In this document: positions 26,645-35,791 of the stretch, piece after piece
Layout: each line of letters begins with the position of its first letter
Position numbering within the stretch: the first letter of the stretch is position 1
Assembly: GCF_004331995.1 (NCBI RefSeq)
Contig: NZ_SJDT01000001.1
Location: 396,221-460,220 of the forward strand
Direction of reading: 5' to 3'
DNA length: 64,000 nucleotides
Source: Arcanobacterium bovis
GTDB lineage: Bacteria > Actinomycetota > Actinomycetes > Actinomycetales > Actinomycetaceae
The notes under the pieces: model-generated
The model's database searches: none
Seen by the model: the letters and a program-made list of their open reading frames with translations, nothing else
Told to the model about the DNA's origin: nothing
Translations under genes and position numbers: made by a program

Positions 26645-27079
26645 ATGGTAAACGCCACTTCACAGATCCGCGGCACGGGAGTGTCCGAAGTCGCCCTCAA
26701 CACTGCTGCTATTGCCGCCTTGGTGGACAGCGACGCAGCAGGTGCGTGCGTCGTCTTTGAAGGCAAAGTTCGCAATCACGACGACGGTCGCGGCGTTACC
26801 GGTATCGAATACAGTTGCCACCCAACAGCCGAGCAGGTGATTGCGCAGGTAGCACAGGAGATCGTGGAGCGCCACCCACAAGTACAAGTAGCGCTCTATC
26901 ACCGCGTAGGCGTGCTCAATATTGGTGATTTAGCAATGGTAGCTGCGGTTTCGAGTGCCCACCGGCAGGAATCTTTCGCTGCAATCGTCGATATTGTAGA
27001 CACCATCAAAGAAAAGTTACCCGTGTGGAAGCGCCAAGTTTTCACCGACGACACCGACGAGTGGGTCGGTTCCGCCTGA
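26645..27079 (+). CDS. moaE: Molybdopterin synthase catalytic subunit MoaE
   Basis: A 144-residue partner of MoaD that inserts two sulfurs into precursor Z. The family segments GACVVFEGKVRNHDDGRGV, YHRVGVLNIGD and EKLPVWKRQVF with catalytic lysines are intact. Preceded by TAGGAG. It shares a short bidirectional promoter region with moaC and converges on moaA. Confidence 0.94.
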   Translation: MVNATSQIRGTGVSEVALNTAAIAALVDSDAAGACVVFEGKVRNHDDGRGVTGIEYSCHPTAEQVIAQVAQEIVERHPQVQVALYHRVGVLNIGDLAMVAAVSSAHRQESFAAIVDIVDTIKEKLPVWKRQVFTDDTDEWVGSA

Positions 27080-27101
27080 TTGTTGGTTTCGCTTCCGCTG
27101 G

Positions 27102-28139
27102 CTATCCCCCGATTTCGGACATATACCGCTGAGGCTGTACAAAACTGGGATCGTCAATACCATGACCCGGTTTTTTCAAAGCCATGGCATCGCGCCACAG
27201 AGCTGCGATTTCGTCGTCAGTAGTACCAGCACGTAGCGGCGTGCGCAGATCGGTTTCCACGTTCCCAAAGAGGCACGTGCGCATTTGCCCATCGGCAGTG
27301 AGTCGAGTGCGATCACAGGTTCCGCAGAAGGGGTGAGTTACTGAGGCAATAATTCCAACCTGACCCGCGGGATGATCGGCACTCCCTGCAACGTTCCAAA
27401 GTCGAGCAGGAGAATGAGGACCGTGCTGGGCGGGAGTCAACTCAAATTTCTGCGAAAAAATCTCAAGGATTTCTTCTTCTGGCACCATATTGCTGCGCGA
27501 CCATGTTTCTCGTGGCCCTAAAGGCATCTGCTCAATAATACGCAACTGTAATCCGCGGCGCAGAGCAAAGAGGAGGAGGTCGTTCAACCCGTCCTCATTT
27601 GCGCCCCGCAAAGCCACGGCGTTCAGTTTGACGGGCGTCAAACCAGCGTCAAGTGCTACATCAATACCACGGAAAACGTCTGCAAGCCTATCACGATGCG
27701 CGATATGCGCGTATGTCTGCGGCTCAATGGAATCAAGCGAAATATTCACGCGGTTCAGACCTGCCGCTGCGAGTGCGTGAGCGTGTTTGTCCAGGCTGAG
27801 TGCGTTAGTGGTGAGGGCAAGATCCGGCGCAGTGCCATCAACTGTTTCTAATCCGTGCGCGAAAGCAATAATGGCATCCAAATTTTTGCGCAAAAGTGGC
27901 TCGCCACCAGTAAAACGGATTTTATTAATTCCAAGCAGCTCAACAGCGATTTTTACAAGACGGTTTACTTCATCGTTGGTGAGCGTTTCTTCGGTAGGTA
28001 ACCAAGAAAGGCCTTCCGGTGGCATACAGTATGAGCAACGCAGATTGCACCGATCCGTAAGAGAGATTCGCAAATCGTGTGCAGTTCTACCCCATGAATC
28101 ACGGAGTTCATAGGTGGGTGCTGAAACTGAACTGCGCAC
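27102..28139 (-). CDS. moaA: GTP 3',8-cyclase MoaA (radical SAM)
   Basis: A 345-residue radical-SAM enzyme that starts molybdenum cofactor synthesis from GTP. The N-terminal Fe-S motif is CNLRCSYCMP. FTGGEPLLRK follows, and the C-terminal cluster is CGTCDRTRL with a third cysteine in MRTCLF. The C-terminus ends in Gly-Gly as required. GTG start with AAGGA 5 nt upstream. It converges on moaE. Confidence 0.96.
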   Translation of the reverse strand: MRSSVSAPTYELRDSWGRTAHDLRISLTDRCNLRCSYCMPPEGLSWLPTEETLTNDEVNRLVKIAVELLGINKIRFTGGEPLLRKNLDAIIAFAHGLETVDGTAPDLALTTNALSLDKHAHALAAAGLNRVNISLDSIEPQTYAHIAHRDRLADVFRGIDVALDAGLTPVKLNAVALRGANEDGLNDLLLFALRRGLQLRIIEQMPLGPRETWSRSNMVPEEEILEIFSQKFELTPAQHGPHSPARLWNVAGSADHPAGQVGIIASVTHPFCGTCDRTRLTADGQMRTCLFGNVETDLRTPLRAGTTDDEIAALWRDAMALKKPGHGIDDPSFVQPQRYMSEIGG

Positions 28140-28630
28140 GAAAATCCTTTCAAGGAAAAATTTAGGGTAAAGCTGGAAACTTATCTCAACTAGCCGCTGT
28201 TAACACAACACATATAACTCTATAATAGCCGTGAACCACTAAACCTAGCGCCAATCACAGTTGAAATATAATTTATTCCACCTCAAACAGCGACGATTGT
28301 CGACAGCATTCACATTTACGACCATATAACCGTGTATACCCACTATGTATAGAAAATCACTTAAGAGATAATTACAGGAACACGGTAGCAAAAAGTCGCC
28401 AAAAATACTTTAATCTTTAATTAAAGGACTCATTTCGTAAATCAGAAAATTTCTAAAATACCCACCCAGAGCCGCTTATTATTTGCATAATTATTCAAAT
28501 CAAAATATTGTCAGAACGGTTGGTGCCGCTGGTAAATATTGTACAAATATCAACACTGCACCACGAAATATGAAATGTTTGTGAATAGTTTGGTATGTTC
28601 AATTTGTTGGGTTTGTCGGTTTAATGAGAA
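28140..28630. other. AT-rich divergent control region between moaA and the Cys-rich regulator
   Basis: About 490 bp without a gene, clearly more AT-rich than its surroundings. It includes TTGTACAA embedded in an ATATT-rich palindrome near 28537-28551 and a repeated AAATATTG (28503-28510 and 28534-28541), which could be regulator sites. I could not recognise a molybdenum-cofactor riboswitch. Confidence 0.4.
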
Positions 28631-29374
28631 ATGGTGTCAATGATGAGAGTGAATCCCCCAAAAAGTTCGGGTGTTTTATGTAACGCGATTATGAATCTTT
28701 CACCCGCTCATCAAGCAATGTTGAAATATCTTTCAACCTTTCTTGAACCGCTATCTATTGCCGAAATTGCCGAGATGCAAGGACTGCATCAAAATTCGGT
28801 GCGTGAGAGCATTGATGCACTCGTAGCGGCTGGTCTAGTTGAGCGTAGCAAGATTGAGACGACGGGGCGTGGTCGCCCTGCATGGGCATATTACACAACA
28901 GCCCCTGAGCATGAAGTCATCACCGATGCCTACTTAACAAAGTTCGTGCGCGGTATCTGTGAAATGCTGAAAGAGTGCGCACCCGATCCAGAGAAAAAAG
29001 CGTATGAGATGGGTATGGAATGGGCTTCCGATCTCAAACCACACGTCGAAAACTTCCTCGATGATATCGGCGTCTCATTTGATGATGTGAAAAAGTTTGA
29101 CGATACACAGTTGCTAGGAGTAGTGCGTCTACTCGCATCTGCAGCAGGACATGACGCAGTTGTCAAACCCAATACACAACACACAATCCAAATGCGTGCA
29201 TGCCCATTTGTGGATATTGATGGAAGTATCGATCCAATCATGTGCGAGATGCATCGTGGGCAACTTGACGGATTTTTGTGCGTTGCCTCCGATAATTCCA
29301 AAAAAATGGTTCTATCCCCAGCAGTACGTCCGGGAATTTGTGAAATTGAGTTGCTAGTCAGCGAAGAAGCTTAA
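28631..29374 (+). CDS. Winged-helix regulator with C-terminal cysteine cluster (SufR-like)
   Basis: A 247-residue predicted transcription factor. Residues about 36-88 form a winged helix (IAEIAEMQGLHQNSVRESID, wing GRGRPAWAYY). The C-terminal part has cysteines at 191, 205, 217 and 237 in RACPFVDIDG, IMCEMHRG, FLCVAS and GICEI, an arrangement reminiscent of SufR-type iron-sulfur or metal-sensing regulators. It is divergent from moaA across a long AT-rich region and lies just upstream of a P-type ATPase, so it could regulate either. The start is uncertain: ATGs at residues 4, 5 and 21 are alternatives and no RBS is strong. Confidence 0.72.
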   Translation: MVSMMRVNPPKSSGVLCNAIMNLSPAHQAMLKYLSTFLEPLSIAEIAEMQGLHQNSVRESIDALVAAGLVERSKIETTGRGRPAWAYYTTAPEHEVITDAYLTKFVRGICEMLKECAPDPEKKAYEMGMEWASDLKPHVENFLDDIGVSFDDVKKFDDTQLLGVVRLLASAAGHDAVVKPNTQHTIQMRACPFVDIDGSIDPIMCEMHRGQLDGFLCVASDNSKKMVLSPAVRPGICEIELLVSEEA

Positions 29375-29460
29375 TGACAAGAAATATAAGTTCATGACGT
29401 ATCTGCCTGATATGCTGTGCATATGCAATGCTAGCGCAGCTAGAAGGGAACAGATACGCC

Positions 29461-31836
29461 ATGAACAATACTGTTCACCAGGCTCAGAATTCGCCTGACA
29501 CAATCAAGGGTCTTACTGCGGCAGAAGTACAAACACGCATCGAGCATGGCCAGATAAATAAGCTTCCACCCCGCAGTGGCAAGACCGTTGCAAATATTAT
29601 TCGCGATAACGTTTGCACCCGCATCAATGCGATTTTGGGTGTACTTTTTGTCATGGTTGCCATTACCGGTTCATGGATAAACAGCGCATTCGGCGTGCTT
29701 ATCGTCGTGAACTCTCTCATTGGAATCGTGCAAGAACTACGTGCCAAGTCCACCTTGGAATCCTTGAGCTTGATCGGCGAAGAGCACCCAATTGTGCTCC
29801 GCGACGGCGAAGAACGCGAGGTGACTCAAGAAGAGCTCGTGTTGGACGACGTCGTCGTTGTGAAAGCTGGCAACCAGATCGTGGTGGACGGCAAAGTGCT
29901 CGCGGCGGACTATCTAGCTGTTGACGAATCGATGCTCACCGGGGAATCTGATCCGGTGGTCAAGGAGCCAGGAGACCCTATAGTCTCAGGCTCATTTGTG
30001 GTGGTAGGAACTGGAAAGTTCCGGGTATCGAAGGTAGGAGCGGAGTCGTATGCGGCGCAAATTGCAACCCAGGCATCGAAATTCACGCTTCACAAGTCTC
30101 AGCTGCAAGCTGGTATCGATTCGATCCTCAAATACATCACGCTGATCCTTATACCAGTGGGAATCTTGACCATCATCGCGCAGATGCGTCAGGACGGCCC
30201 GGCAGATTGGCGTGAAGTAATTCTTGCGATCACCGGTGCGCTGGTGCCCATGGTTCCAGAAGGACTCATTCTCATCACGTCCACTGCCTTTGCTTTGGGC
30301 GTGATTCGCCTAGGCAAGCGCAAATGTTTGGTTCAAGAGCTTCCGGCTATTGAAGGTCTAGCACGCGTGGACGTGGTTTGTGCCGACAAAACTGGCACAC
30401 TCACCGAGAATACGCTCGAATTTTCGCAGATTGTAGCGTTGGCTGATACTAACACTGAGGCTTATCGCGAGGCTCTTGCCCAGCTCGCCTGGGCAGACCC
30501 CGATCCGAATGCCACCACACAAGCTCTGTGCGACGCCTTCAAAAAGCCAGCTCATGCGTGGCACGTACACGAGCGCAAGCCTTTTAGCTCAGCCGATAAA
30601 TGGGCTGGTATTTCTTTCCAGTACGACGACGCCGTACACAGTTTCGTTTTTGGCGCGCCGGACGTACTCGATCCGAACGCACAGGCGGGAAATCAGGCAG
30701 AACAGTTCGGTAATAAAGGTCTACGTGTGCTGATGTTTGGCATAGTGAACAAGCCTTTTGCCGACGTCGATGTGGCACGCGACGTTACCCCACTCGCCCT
30801 GGTGCTCTTCGATCAAAAGCTGCGCGACGACGTCCCCGATACATTGGCTTACTTTGCCGAGCAGGAAGTAAATCTCAAGATCATCTCCGGCGATAATGCC
30901 AAGTCGGTTGCCGCAGTAACACGCAGGCTCGGCGTCAATGTGGGAGAAACGGTAGACGCTCGCACGCTCACGGATCCGGCGTCGTTCGGAGAAACCGTGG
31001 AAAACGCACAGGTGTTTGGGCGCGTGACTCCCGCACAGAAACGAGAAATGGTGCGTGCGCTCCAAGAACGCGGGCACACCGTGGCAATGACGGGCGACGG
31101 CGTCAATGACGTACTAGCCCTGAAAGATTCCGATATTGGCGTTGCGATGGGAACGGGATCGTCGGCGGCACGTTCCGTTGCGAAGATCGTATTGCTCGAC
31201 AATAAGTTTGCTACCTTGCCTTATGTAGTGGGTGAGGGTCGGCGGGTGATCGGAAATATTGAGCGAGTTGCCAACCTGTTCTTAACAAAAACGATCTACT
31301 CGGTGCTCATTGCAACGCTTGTGCTGCTTTCGAATGTTCCGTTCCCGTTCCAGCCGATTCATGTGTCGATTACAGGGTGGTTTACCATCGGTATTCCTGC
31401 CTTCTTCTTGGCATTACCTCCGAACAATCAGCGAGCGCGTGACGGCTTTGTGAGGCGAGTATTGAGCTTTGCTGCCCCTGCAGGCGTGATTGTTGGCTTG
31501 TGCGCCTTTACTGCCTATATGGTGGCATCCGGTGGGCATGTACCGGCGCGTCATATACAAGAATCCACCGCAGCTTTGGTGGCGCTTATTGTGCCGGCAA
31601 CCTGGGTGGTGGCACTCATTGCACGCCCCTGGAATTGGTGGAAGATACTTCTTCTTACCTTGCCACTGGTAGCCTATTCAATTATTTTCACTTGCGAGTT
31701 CACACAGCGGCTCTTCATACTCGACTCCTCAAATGAGATGATGATGCTCACTGGTTTGGGTATCGGCTTCATAGGGGCAATCTGCGTAGAGGTCCTGTGG
31801 CACCTGGTGGGTAAGAAAAACTACGTACAGGAGTAG
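29461..31836 (+). CDS. P-type cation-transporting ATPase, CtpE-like
   Basis: A 791-residue P-type ATPase. Actuator motif TGES is at about 160-163, membrane motif VPEGL at 266-269 replaces the heavy-metal CPC motif, the phosphorylated Asp309 lies in DKTGTLT, and the hinge TGDGVNDVLALKDSDIG is intact. The PEGL motif and missing metal-binding domains match the CtpE group, implicated in calcium uptake in mycobacteria. The ATG at 29461 is preferred to one 33 bp upstream because AAGGGA is found before it. Ion specificity is inference. Confidence 0.87.
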   Translation: MNNTVHQAQNSPDTIKGLTAAEVQTRIEHGQINKLPPRSGKTVANIIRDNVCTRINAILGVLFVMVAITGSWINSAFGVLIVVNSLIGIVQELRAKSTLESLSLIGEEHPIVLRDGEEREVTQEELVLDDVVVVKAGNQIVVDGKVLAADYLAVDESMLTGESDPVVKEPGDPIVSGSFVVVGTGKFRVSKVGAESYAAQIATQASKFTLHKSQLQAGIDSILKYITLILIPVGILTIIAQMRQDGPADWREVILAITGALVPMVPEGLILITSTAFALGVIRLGKRKCLVQELPAIEGLARVDVVCADKTGTLTENTLEFSQIVALADTNTEAYREALAQLAWADPDPNATTQALCDAFKKPAHAWHVHERKPFSSADKWAGISFQYDDAVHSFVFGAPDVLDPNAQAGNQAEQFGNKGLRVLMFGIVNKPFADVDVARDVTPLALVLFDQKLRDDVPDTLAYFAEQEVNLKIISGDNAKSVAAVTRRLGVNVGETVDARTLTDPASFGETVENAQVFGRVTPAQKREMVRALQERGHTVAMTGDGVNDVLALKDSDIGVAMGTGSSAARSVAKIVLLDNKFATLPYVVGEGRRVIGNIERVANLFLTKTIYSVLIATLVLLSNVPFPFQPIHVSITGWFTIGIPAFFLALPPNNQRARDGFVRRVLSFAAPAGVIVGLCAFTAYMVASGGHVPARHIQESTAALVALIVPATWVVALIARPWNWWKILLLTLPLVAYSIIFTCEFTQRLFILDSSNEMMMLTGLGIGFIGAICVEVLWHLVGKKNYVQE

Positions 31837-31906
31837 GCTTTCTCGCCGTTTCGTGGATCAAGCAAGATTGAGCGCAAGCAAGCATGTGCCACCTTGTGAC
31901 GCACAC

Positions 31907-31923
31907 AACATTATTGTAATGTT
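31907..31923. repeat. Short perfect palindrome after the P-type ATPase gene
   Basis: AACATTA and TAATGTT flank TTG. It has no T tract and could be a protein-binding site. Confidence 0.35.
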
Positions 31924-32016
31924 CGGCGAATTAGAGCCAAAAAATATGCTTCACACGCACTAAAAATCGGATTCCCAGCCTTTTCTCAGAAAGACTTGCG
32001 GGTAATCCAAGAATGG

Positions 32017-32216
32017 GTGCTCATACTAGATATTGACGACGGCGAGAGTGACGAATCTTGCTCCGAGGGTTTTCTCCCGTCGTTGCGTGTATGAGTGCAA
32101 AGTGAGAACTGGCGGTTCAGCTTTTGGAAGTAGTGCCCCAAAAGCATCAGAATCGCCACTCCCCAAAAGAGGGGCAGCCGAATTGCGTGGGTGGCTGCCC
32201 CTCTTTCTCGTTTGTA
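32017..32216 (+). ncRNA. Candidate structured small RNA ending in an intrinsic terminator
   Basis: Three consecutive stem-loops lie in a gene-free stretch. The first pairs GTGCTCATAC (32017-32026) with GTATGAGTGC (32089-32098) and, inside it, ACGACGG with CCGTCGT extended by GAGA/TCTC. The second pairs GGCGGTTC and GCTTTTGG (32111-32127) with CCAAAAGC and GAATCGCC (32138-32157). The third is a strong terminator. No Rfam family was recognised (it does not look like SRP RNA, tmRNA or RNase P), and the promoter is unclear. It could also be a 3' UTR element of the ATPase mRNA. Confidence 0.45.
32166..32216 (+). terminator. Strong intrinsic terminator
   Basis: AAAGAGGGGCAGCC pairs perfectly with GGCTGCCCCTCTTT over 14 bp, followed by a CTCGTTTGT tail. 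Confidence 0.88.
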
Positions 32217-32229
32217 TTAAGTTATGATC

Positions 32230-32262
32230 CGATAACTATCGATTGATGGGTTATCGTTTTTT
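32230..32262 (+). terminator. Second tandem terminator
   Basis: CGATAAC pairs with GTTATCG and is followed by six T residues on the plus strand, just before the end of the opposing GlsB gene. Confidence 0.65.
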
Positions 32263-32265
32263 CGA

Positions 32266-32532
32266 TTATCGATTCGAACCAGAACGCACGCCGAGGTAAA
32301 TCGAAATTGCAACGATTGCACAGAGTGTCGATACTGCCCAGCGAATCCAGTCAATTCCACCAGTATCTGCCGGGTAACCGAAAAGTTGCAGCACTACGTT
32401 TGCAACTACTACACCCAATGCACCAAGGAGCATCGTGGCCAGAATCGAAATATTCTGATTGCCCTTCATGAATAGACGGGCAAGAGCGCCAATAACAAGT
32501 CCAAAGATGAGGGTACCAATAATGTTCAGCAT
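32266..32532 (-). CDS. GlsB/YeaQ/YmgE family membrane protein
   Basis: An 88-residue protein with three hydrophobic segments: LNIIGTLIFGLVIGALARLF, ISILATMLLGALGVVVANVV and WIRWAVSTLCAIVAISIYLG. The family is described as stress-response or transglycosylase-associated membrane proteins without a settled biochemical role. ATG 32532 has AAGGAAG 5 nt upstream, so the longer upstream reading is rejected. Confidence 0.87.
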   Translation of the reverse strand: MLNIIGTLIFGLVIGALARLFMKGNQNISILATMLLGALGVVVANVVLQLFGYPADTGGIDWIRWAVSTLCAIVAISIYLGVRSGSNR

Positions 32533-32709
32533 ATTGCTTCCTTCGTTTTCCAGACATCCCGAAAGATGTTTGGGGCTAGAGGACTTCTCTAGCTCACACT
32601 TCATGCCATTGCCGTTCCATAGGCGGCACTTACACACGGGTGCTTTAGTTACACAATAAAACGATCTGGTACTAAAGACCTAAATTTTCAGCTGTGGGAG
32701 AGAATTTTT

Positions 32710-32744
32710 GGGGGTTTTGGGTGCTTTTTGCGCCCAAAACCCCC
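32710..32744 (-). terminator. Hairpin separating etfA from the GlsB gene
   Basis: GGGGGTTTTGGG pairs with CCCAAAACCCCC, extended by TGC/GCG, around a TTTTT loop. It lies 77 bp beyond the etfA stop. It lacks a clean T tract on the minus strand. Confidence 0.6.
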
Positions 32745-32820
32745 AGTAATGTCAACTTTTGACGAGTGTGTGTGGCTTGTGAATCAGTACATCACAAAGC
32801 CATAAACTAGTATTTTATGG

Positions 32821-33690
32821 CTAGAGTGAAGCTTGCAGAGCTGGCACTACTTCATACAGATCGCCGATAATGCCGTAGTCCGCTTCTTGGAAAATAGGTG
32901 CTTGCGGATCCTCATTTATCGCCACAATAATCTTCGAGTCGCGGATACCGCCAGCGTGATGAATCTGCCCCGACACACCAATCGCAAGATAAAGCTCTGC
33001 TGCAATGGTCTGACCAGTCAAACCAATATAGGAATCAAACCAACCATGCCCTTCCGCCAGCGGACGAGTAGCCCCCACCTGCGCACCAATCGCTTCGGCG
33101 AGTTCGCTAATCATCGCAAGGTCTTTTTCCTCTGCAATGCCGCGCCCTACACCAATCACACGGTCGGCTCGCGAAAGATCTGCCGACGACGCCACAATCG
33201 GTTGCGTTTCCAGCACTGAAACCCCATCCCATGGAGTAAGTTCCAGCATCTCAACAACTGCATTTCCACCGTCAGGAATTTCACCAGCAGGAAGCGTCAA
33301 AGCGACTGGCCCTTGCACGGAAACTGTTTCATGAGCCAAACCTGCTACCAGCACAGTTGCACTGCGAGAAGAATTGTCCCAGGCGATTGCCGAAGAAATC
33401 CACGTGCCGTTCATAGCTGCCGTTGCAGCCGCGGCAAGCGATCGCTCAGGAGCGAAATCAGCTGCCAAAACTGTTTGTGCACCCTGCTCAGCGAGCCATG
33501 CACCCACCGCTTGAGCGTACATTTCTGCCACCGTATTGGTGCGGACATGCACAATTTTTACAACCGGAGCTTGTGCGAGCGCCGCGGCGAGCGCGTCGTC
33601 GCCAACGATCAGCAAGTTTGCATCCTGCCCGGCAGCAGCAAGCACTGAAGAAATACTTGCAGAACTACTTGCAATAACCCAAACACTCAT
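32821..33690 (-). CDS. etfA: Electron transfer flavoprotein, alpha subunit
   Basis: A 289-residue FAD-binding subunit. The C-terminal FAD-binding segment VGATRPLAEGHGWFDSYIGLTGQTIAAELYLAIG-like region is present (position about 205-240), with SGQIHHAGG and VAINEDPQAPIFQEADYGIIGD. It pairs with EtfB to move electrons from dehydrogenases to the quinone pool. The ATG at 33690 starts 2 nt after the etfB stop; an in-frame GTG at 33696 is closer to AAGGAG and is an alternative. Confidence 0.93.
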   Translation of the reverse strand: MSVWVIASSSASISSVLAAAGQDANLLIVGDDALAAALAQAPVVKIVHVRTNTVAEMYAQAVGAWLAEQGAQTVLAADFAPERSLAAAATAAMNGTWISSAIAWDNSSRSATVLVAGLAHETVSVQGPVALTLPAGEIPDGGNAVVEMLELTPWDGVSVLETQPIVASSADLSRADRVIGVGRGIAEEKDLAMISELAEAIGAQVGATRPLAEGHGWFDSYIGLTGQTIAAELYLAIGVSGQIHHAGGIRDSKIIVAINEDPQAPIFQEADYGIIGDLYEVVPALQASL

Positions 33691-33692
33691 GC

Positions 33693-34457
33693 TCACAACA
33701 CTCCTTCGCTACGCAGCGCAGCCACCAATTCTTTAGCAGCGTCAGCAGAGTCAAAAATAATATGCTTACGCTCGCGAGTTGCTGGCTTCTCGGTGCCCGT
33801 CACCTCAGCGACACCAGCTGATACTTCGATTTCCAGCTCCGCCAAGTCCACTTTTTCAACCGGCTTCTTGCGAGCCGCCATAATGTCTTTCATACCGATC
33901 AACGGGATTGACGAGGCATCGGTAGTGACAGAAAGAACCGCTGCACCGTTCAGTTTAAGCACTTGGTGTGCACCCTGGAAGTGGCGCGTGACTTTGAGGC
34001 CGTCGTCAAGCGGAGAAATCTCGCTCACATCGGCGAAAGCGGGTATTCCCAAGTAGGCCGCGAGAAGGGCTGGAACTGAACGTCCGCCCACATCCGCCGA
34101 GGAATCACCAGCAATAATCAGATCTACGTCACCAATCCGGCGCACAAGACCAGCCAAAACACGTGCGTAGGTATCGGCCGACGCCGCAGCCAAAGTTTCG
34201 TCCGCCACCACAACGAGCTGATCAAGTCCGCGAGCTGCTGCTGCTTGCGTCGCTTTCGGCGTCGCCGCACTCACATCGCCTGCTGTAATACCGATGAGTT
34301 CAGCGCCAGTGGCATCAGCCAATAGTCGCGCAACTCGCATCGCAACCGGATCGTACTCCGAAATCGCACGCTTATTTCCCCAGGTAACAACGCCTTCATT
34401 AGAAACAGAAGCGTCTTGTGGGTTCGGCGCCCATTTATAAGCAACCACAATTTTCAT
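33693..34457 (-). CDS. etfB: Electron transfer flavoprotein, beta subunit
   Basis: A 254-residue AMP-binding subunit of the ETF heterodimer. It begins KIVVAYKWAPNPQDASV and carries LIIAGDSSADVGGRSVPALLA (AMP-binding region) and the C-terminal recognition loop ADVSEISPL onward. It is first in the two-gene etfBA operon. No ETF-quinone oxidoreductase or acyl-CoA dehydrogenase is in the window, so the electron donor is unknown. Confidence 0.93.
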   Translation of the reverse strand: MKIVVAYKWAPNPQDASVSNEGVVTWGNKRAISEYDPVAMRVARLLADATGAELIGITAGDVSAATPKATQAAAARGLDQLVVVADETLAAASADTYARVLAGLVRRIGDVDLIIAGDSSADVGGRSVPALLAAYLGIPAFADVSEISPLDDGLKVTRHFQGAHQVLKLNGAAVLSVTTDASSIPLIGMKDIMAARKKPVEKVDLAELEIEVSAGVAEVTGTEKPATRERKHIIFDSADAAKELVAALRSEGVL

Positions 34458-34609
34458 CTATTTGCCCTCTCATTCGCGCCATATCATTGTCTAATACGGT
34501 GGCAATAAATGGAATGTACATAAGAAAATGGAGACGAATCACAAACTGCGAAACGCCTCCACCAACTGCCTGTGAAAACTTCTCGTGAAGCAATCTACGC
34601 CAGTCTGAG

Positions 34610-34683
<74 letters not shown>

Positions 34684-34747
34684 AAATGATTTCCTAAGAA
34701 ACCATGCAACTTCTCCATAATATCCGAAAACATCGAGATAGTGGAAA

Positions 34748-35791
34748 TTAGAGACTTATAACATCCATTTGGATTACTTCTGGCGCGCAGAAAGTGCGAA
34801 ATGGAGTAAATGGCGAGGTACCTAGCCCAGCTGAAACCTGCACCAAAGAAGTCTGGGGCTCTTCGTCGCAATTCCAACCAATGATTGCACCGTCCCCACG
34901 TACCGGCGCTTTATCTTCCAGTGGCCAGCGGAAAAGTCCCGAAGCATAGCGATTTGGCAGGTCACAATTCGTGACCAGCGCATGATGGCCTGGCAAACAT
35001 ACCTGACCACCATGCGTGTGACCAGCAAAGATAAGGTGGCATCCGTCGTCATGCATCGTATCCAAAACATGGGCGTAAGGAGCGTGAGTTACACCGATAC
35101 GGATCGTTCGCCGTCCACGCGCAGTATCTGAATCTGACGACGCCGCAGGGAATGCATCGCGCCGAATATGCGGATCGTCCACACCCACGAGGTCTATACT
35201 CCACGTTCCGATGGATACCTGGGTGCGAGAATTATTGAGATTCACCCAACCCAATTCTTCCAACCGTGCCGTTAATTTGGCAGTTGGGAGCGAGGCAGGA
35301 GGCTCTTTCGCTCCTGACTTCTTTGAGCCTGAATCTTCCGAGGAATTACGCCACAAGTAGCGGAACGGATTTTTCAACTTCGGCGCATGGTAGTCGTTCG
35401 AACCAAAGACGAATACTCCCGGCACGCCTTTGAAAATCGAAAGCGCGTCAATGAGCGGATCAACTGCACTACCTTGAGAAATGAGATCACCGGTAATCAC
35501 AATCAGATCCGGTGCCTGCACGTCCAAATCCCGCAAGAAAGCAATTCGCTTCGCCTGGCGAGTCATCAAATGCACATCGGAAATATGAAGAATGCGCAAT
35601 GTGTCGGACGCAATCCGCGATTCACGCACAGCGCGCGCTTCGTCGTCGGCCGTGGCAATCTGCGTCGAACCATCAGGAAGCAATACGCTGCGGCGTCGTA
35701 AACGATAGGCATGTGCGTTAATAATCGAGCCTACGCACACTCCCGCGCCTAAAACGAAAGGTGCTGCCCACAGAAACGGCTTTAGCTTCAC
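34748..35791 (-). CDS. Membrane-anchored calcineurin-like metallophosphoesterase
   Basis: A 347-residue protein with an N-terminal hydrophobic segment (residues 8-27) and a calcineurin-like phosphoesterase domain. Dimetal motifs in order are HISDVHL, VITGDLI, GSNDYH and FAGHTHGGQV. Such proteins hydrolyse phosphoesters in envelope precursors such as UDP-diacylglucosamine-like lipids, but the substrate here is unknown. It overlaps ponA by 4 bp, suggesting a coupled role in cell-wall biology; this pair is a common actinobacterial arrangement. Confidence 0.9.
   Translation of the reverse strand: MKLKPFLWAAPFVLGAGVCVGSIINAHAYRLRRRSVLLPDGSTQIATADDEARAVRESRIASDTLRILHISDVHLMTRQAKRIAFLRDLDVQAPDLIVITGDLISQGSAVDPLIDALSIFKGVPGVFVFGSNDYHAPKLKNPFRYLWRNSSEDSGSKKSGAKEPPASLPTAKLTARLEELGWVNLNNSRTQVSIGTWSIDLVGVDDPHIRRDAFPAASSDSDTARGRRTIRIGVTHAPYAHVLDTMHDDGCHLIFAGHTHGGQVCLPGHHALVTNCDLPNRYASGLFRWPLEDKAPVRGDGAIIGWNCDEEPQTSLVQVSAGLGTSPFTPFRTFCAPEVIQMDVISL

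Noticed and set aside
28140..28630. Molybdenum cofactor riboswitch upstream of moaA
   Set aside because: The position is right, but no recognisable conserved stem set was found by eye, and moaA has its own RBS close to the leader's end.
32033..32227. 64-codon frame over the structured RNA candidate
   Set aside because: It spans the terminator stem and has no RBS; the RNA structure explains the sequence better.
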